The notes beneath the pieces were generated by a model that made no database searches, was not told the DNA's origin, and saw only the letters and a program-made list of their open reading frames with translations. A DNA stretch of 64,000 bases from Devosia limi DSM 17137 (GTDB lineage Bacteria; Pseudomonadota; Alphaproteobacteria; Rhizobiales; Devosiaceae): assembly GCF_900128975.1 (NCBI RefSeq), contig NZ_FQVC01000014.1, positions 29,839 to 93,838 on the forward strand, written 5' to 3'. The position numbers and the translations under genes are program-made. Within the stretch, counting starts at the first letter, position 1, and each line of letters begins with the position of its first letter. Below, one piece after another: positions 63,118 through 64,000 of the stretch.

Positions 63118-64000
63118 ATGCAGACCCATACTGTAACGACGCCCTTTGGGCGGCGGTCGATGACTCTTGGCATGATTGCCAGTCAAGTCACTGCCCAGAC
63201 GGCGCCGGAAGGCGCCACCGTGCATAAATGGCACGTCTTTAGAGATATCAAGGAAGCCCGGATGGCCTTGGGCGCCACCGATCGGGCTCTGGCCATCCTT
63301 GATGCCCTGCTGTCCTTCCATCCGGAGACAGCGTTCTATGGTGACAGTGCGCTCATCGTCTGGCCGTCCAATGAGCAGCTCATTGGCAGGGCCAACGGGA
63401 TGTCGCCAGCGACGCTGCGCCGGCATCTGGCGAACCTGGTCGATTGCGGGCTGGTCGTCCGACGGGATAGCCCCAATGGTAAGCGCTATGCCCGCAAGGG
63501 GCAGGGGGGCGAGATTGAGCAAGCCTATGGCTTTGACTTGTCACCGATCGTTGCCCGAGCTGTGGAGTTCAAGGAGCTTGCAGAGGCCGTCCGCGCCGAG
63601 AAGAAGGCCTACAAGGTCGTCAAAGAACGGCTGACCATATGTCGCCGCGATATCGCAAAGATGATCGAAACGGGCATCGAGGAAGGCGTTCCCGGCAACT
63701 GGGGGACCGTACATGTCGAGTATCAGGCGATCATCAGCCGGCTTCCAAGGACAGCCCCCCGCCAGGTACTCGAGGAGGTGGCGGCCGAGCTCGATGATCT
63801 TTGGACCCAGATCCGTGACGTATTGGAATCCTTCGTAAAATCACAGAATCTGAACGCCAATGAGTCTCAAACTGAGCGCCACATACAGAATTCAAATACC
63901 GAATCTAAAACTGAATCTGAACGCGGCTTAGGAATAAAAAGAGAAGCGAGCGGCAGCGCCGGCGAAACTGACAACCTGCGGAGCCTGCCGAAGCGTGAAC
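63118..64000 (+). CDS. repC: RepC replication initiator (runs past window end)
   Basis: An open frame of 294 codons from ATG 63118 to the window end, without stop. The sequence has the RepC features: 'TTPFGRRSMTL' at the start, 'TDRALAILDALLSFHPET' (about residues 53-70), 'ATLRRHL', and 'RRDSPNGKRYARKG' after it. RepC initiates replication; the origin usually lies inside this gene. Gene is cut by the window; typical length is about 400-440 residues. The start lies behind a GGTGAAGAAGA stretch in the leader targeted by the antisense RNA. Confidence 0.92.
   Translation, partial: MQTHTVTTPFGRRSMTLGMIASQVTAQTAPEGATVHKWHVFRDIKEARMALGATDRALAILDALLSFHPETAFYGDSALIVWPSNEQLIGRANGMSPATLRRHLANLVDCGLVVRRDSPNGKRYARKGQGGEIEQAYGFDLSPIVARAVEFKELAEAVRAEKKAYKVVKERLTICRRDIAKMIETGIEEGVPGNWGTVHVEYQAIISRLPRTAPRQVLEEVAAELDDLWTQIRDVLESFVKSQNLNANESQTERHIQNSNTESKTESERGLGIKREASGSAGETDNLRSLPKRE

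Noticed and set aside
1..64000. tRNA, rRNA, CRISPR arrays, insertion sequences, antibiotic-resistance genes
   Set aside because: None seen on either strand; no transposase motif, no regular spacer repeats, and no rRNA- or tRNA-like sequence recognised.

Overview
The window reads as a segment of a large, self-transmissible repABC plasmid from an alphaproteobacterium, most likely of the order Hyphomicrobiales (Rhizobiales). The evidence is the repA-repB-repC backbone with a counter-transcribed RNA between repB and repC, an Agrobacterium Ti-type conjugation system (traCDG / oriT / traAFB and traI-trbBCDEJKLFGHI), and control by a TraI/TraR acyl-homoserine-lactone circuit. Coding density is high and the sequence is GC-rich. 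I see no rRNA, tRNA, insertion sequence or CRISPR array. The right edge cuts repC; the left edge starts just upstream of an operon.

Region 1 (1-17116, all + strand) is metabolic cargo for reduced sulfur and respiration. It starts with a DUF2892 protein, two YeeE/YedE half-transporters, an ETHE1-like persulfide dioxygenase, a DUF442 sulfurtransferase/phosphatase-like protein, a SulP permease, thioredoxin-2 and a DUF3422 membrane protein. A compact cbb3 oxidase operon follows: a CcoS-like segment fused to CcoN, CcoO, a triheme cytochrome in place of CcoP, a TsdA-like thiosulfate dehydrogenase and a CcoI-like copper ATPase. After that come a 1-Cys peroxiredoxin, a cyanide-insensitive-type bd oxidase (cydAB plus a 37-residue DUF2474 subunit), a second DUF442 protein and a rhodanese. 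Together these would detoxify sulfide/persulfide, feed thiosulfate electrons to cytochrome c, and keep respiration running at low oxygen or in the presence of sulfide.

Region 2 (17117-34750) is a plasmid accessory block: a toprim/primase-like protein, DUF1419, DUF3085, a 1703-residue DNA methylase-helicase, a ParB-like protein, ArdC antirestriction protein, DUF736 and several small unknowns. A short metal/redox insert interrupts it (DUF305 protein, glutaredoxin-MauE fusion behind a MerR-type promoter, EamA transporter with a His-rich tail). The block lies next to oriT on the traCDG side, where a leading region carrying anti-defence functions is plausible.

Region 3 (34377-42992) holds the DNA-transfer genes: WGR protein, HU, TraG, TraD and TraC on the - strand, then a tra box and oriT, then TraA relaxase, TraF and TraB on the + strand. 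Region 4 (43417-48130, - strand) is a cargo group between the tra and trb halves: an MFS transporter, a DksA-like protein lacking one zinc cysteine, an NYN-domain protein, and a SulP permease coupled to a universal stress protein.

Region 5 (48987-64000) contains a candidate TraM antiactivator convergent with TraR, the full mating-pair-formation operon traI-trb, a second tra box identical to the first, and the divergent repABC replication/partition genes with two parS-like palindromes and an antisense RNA. The shared 18-bp tra box ties conjugation, and possibly copy number, to quorum sensing.
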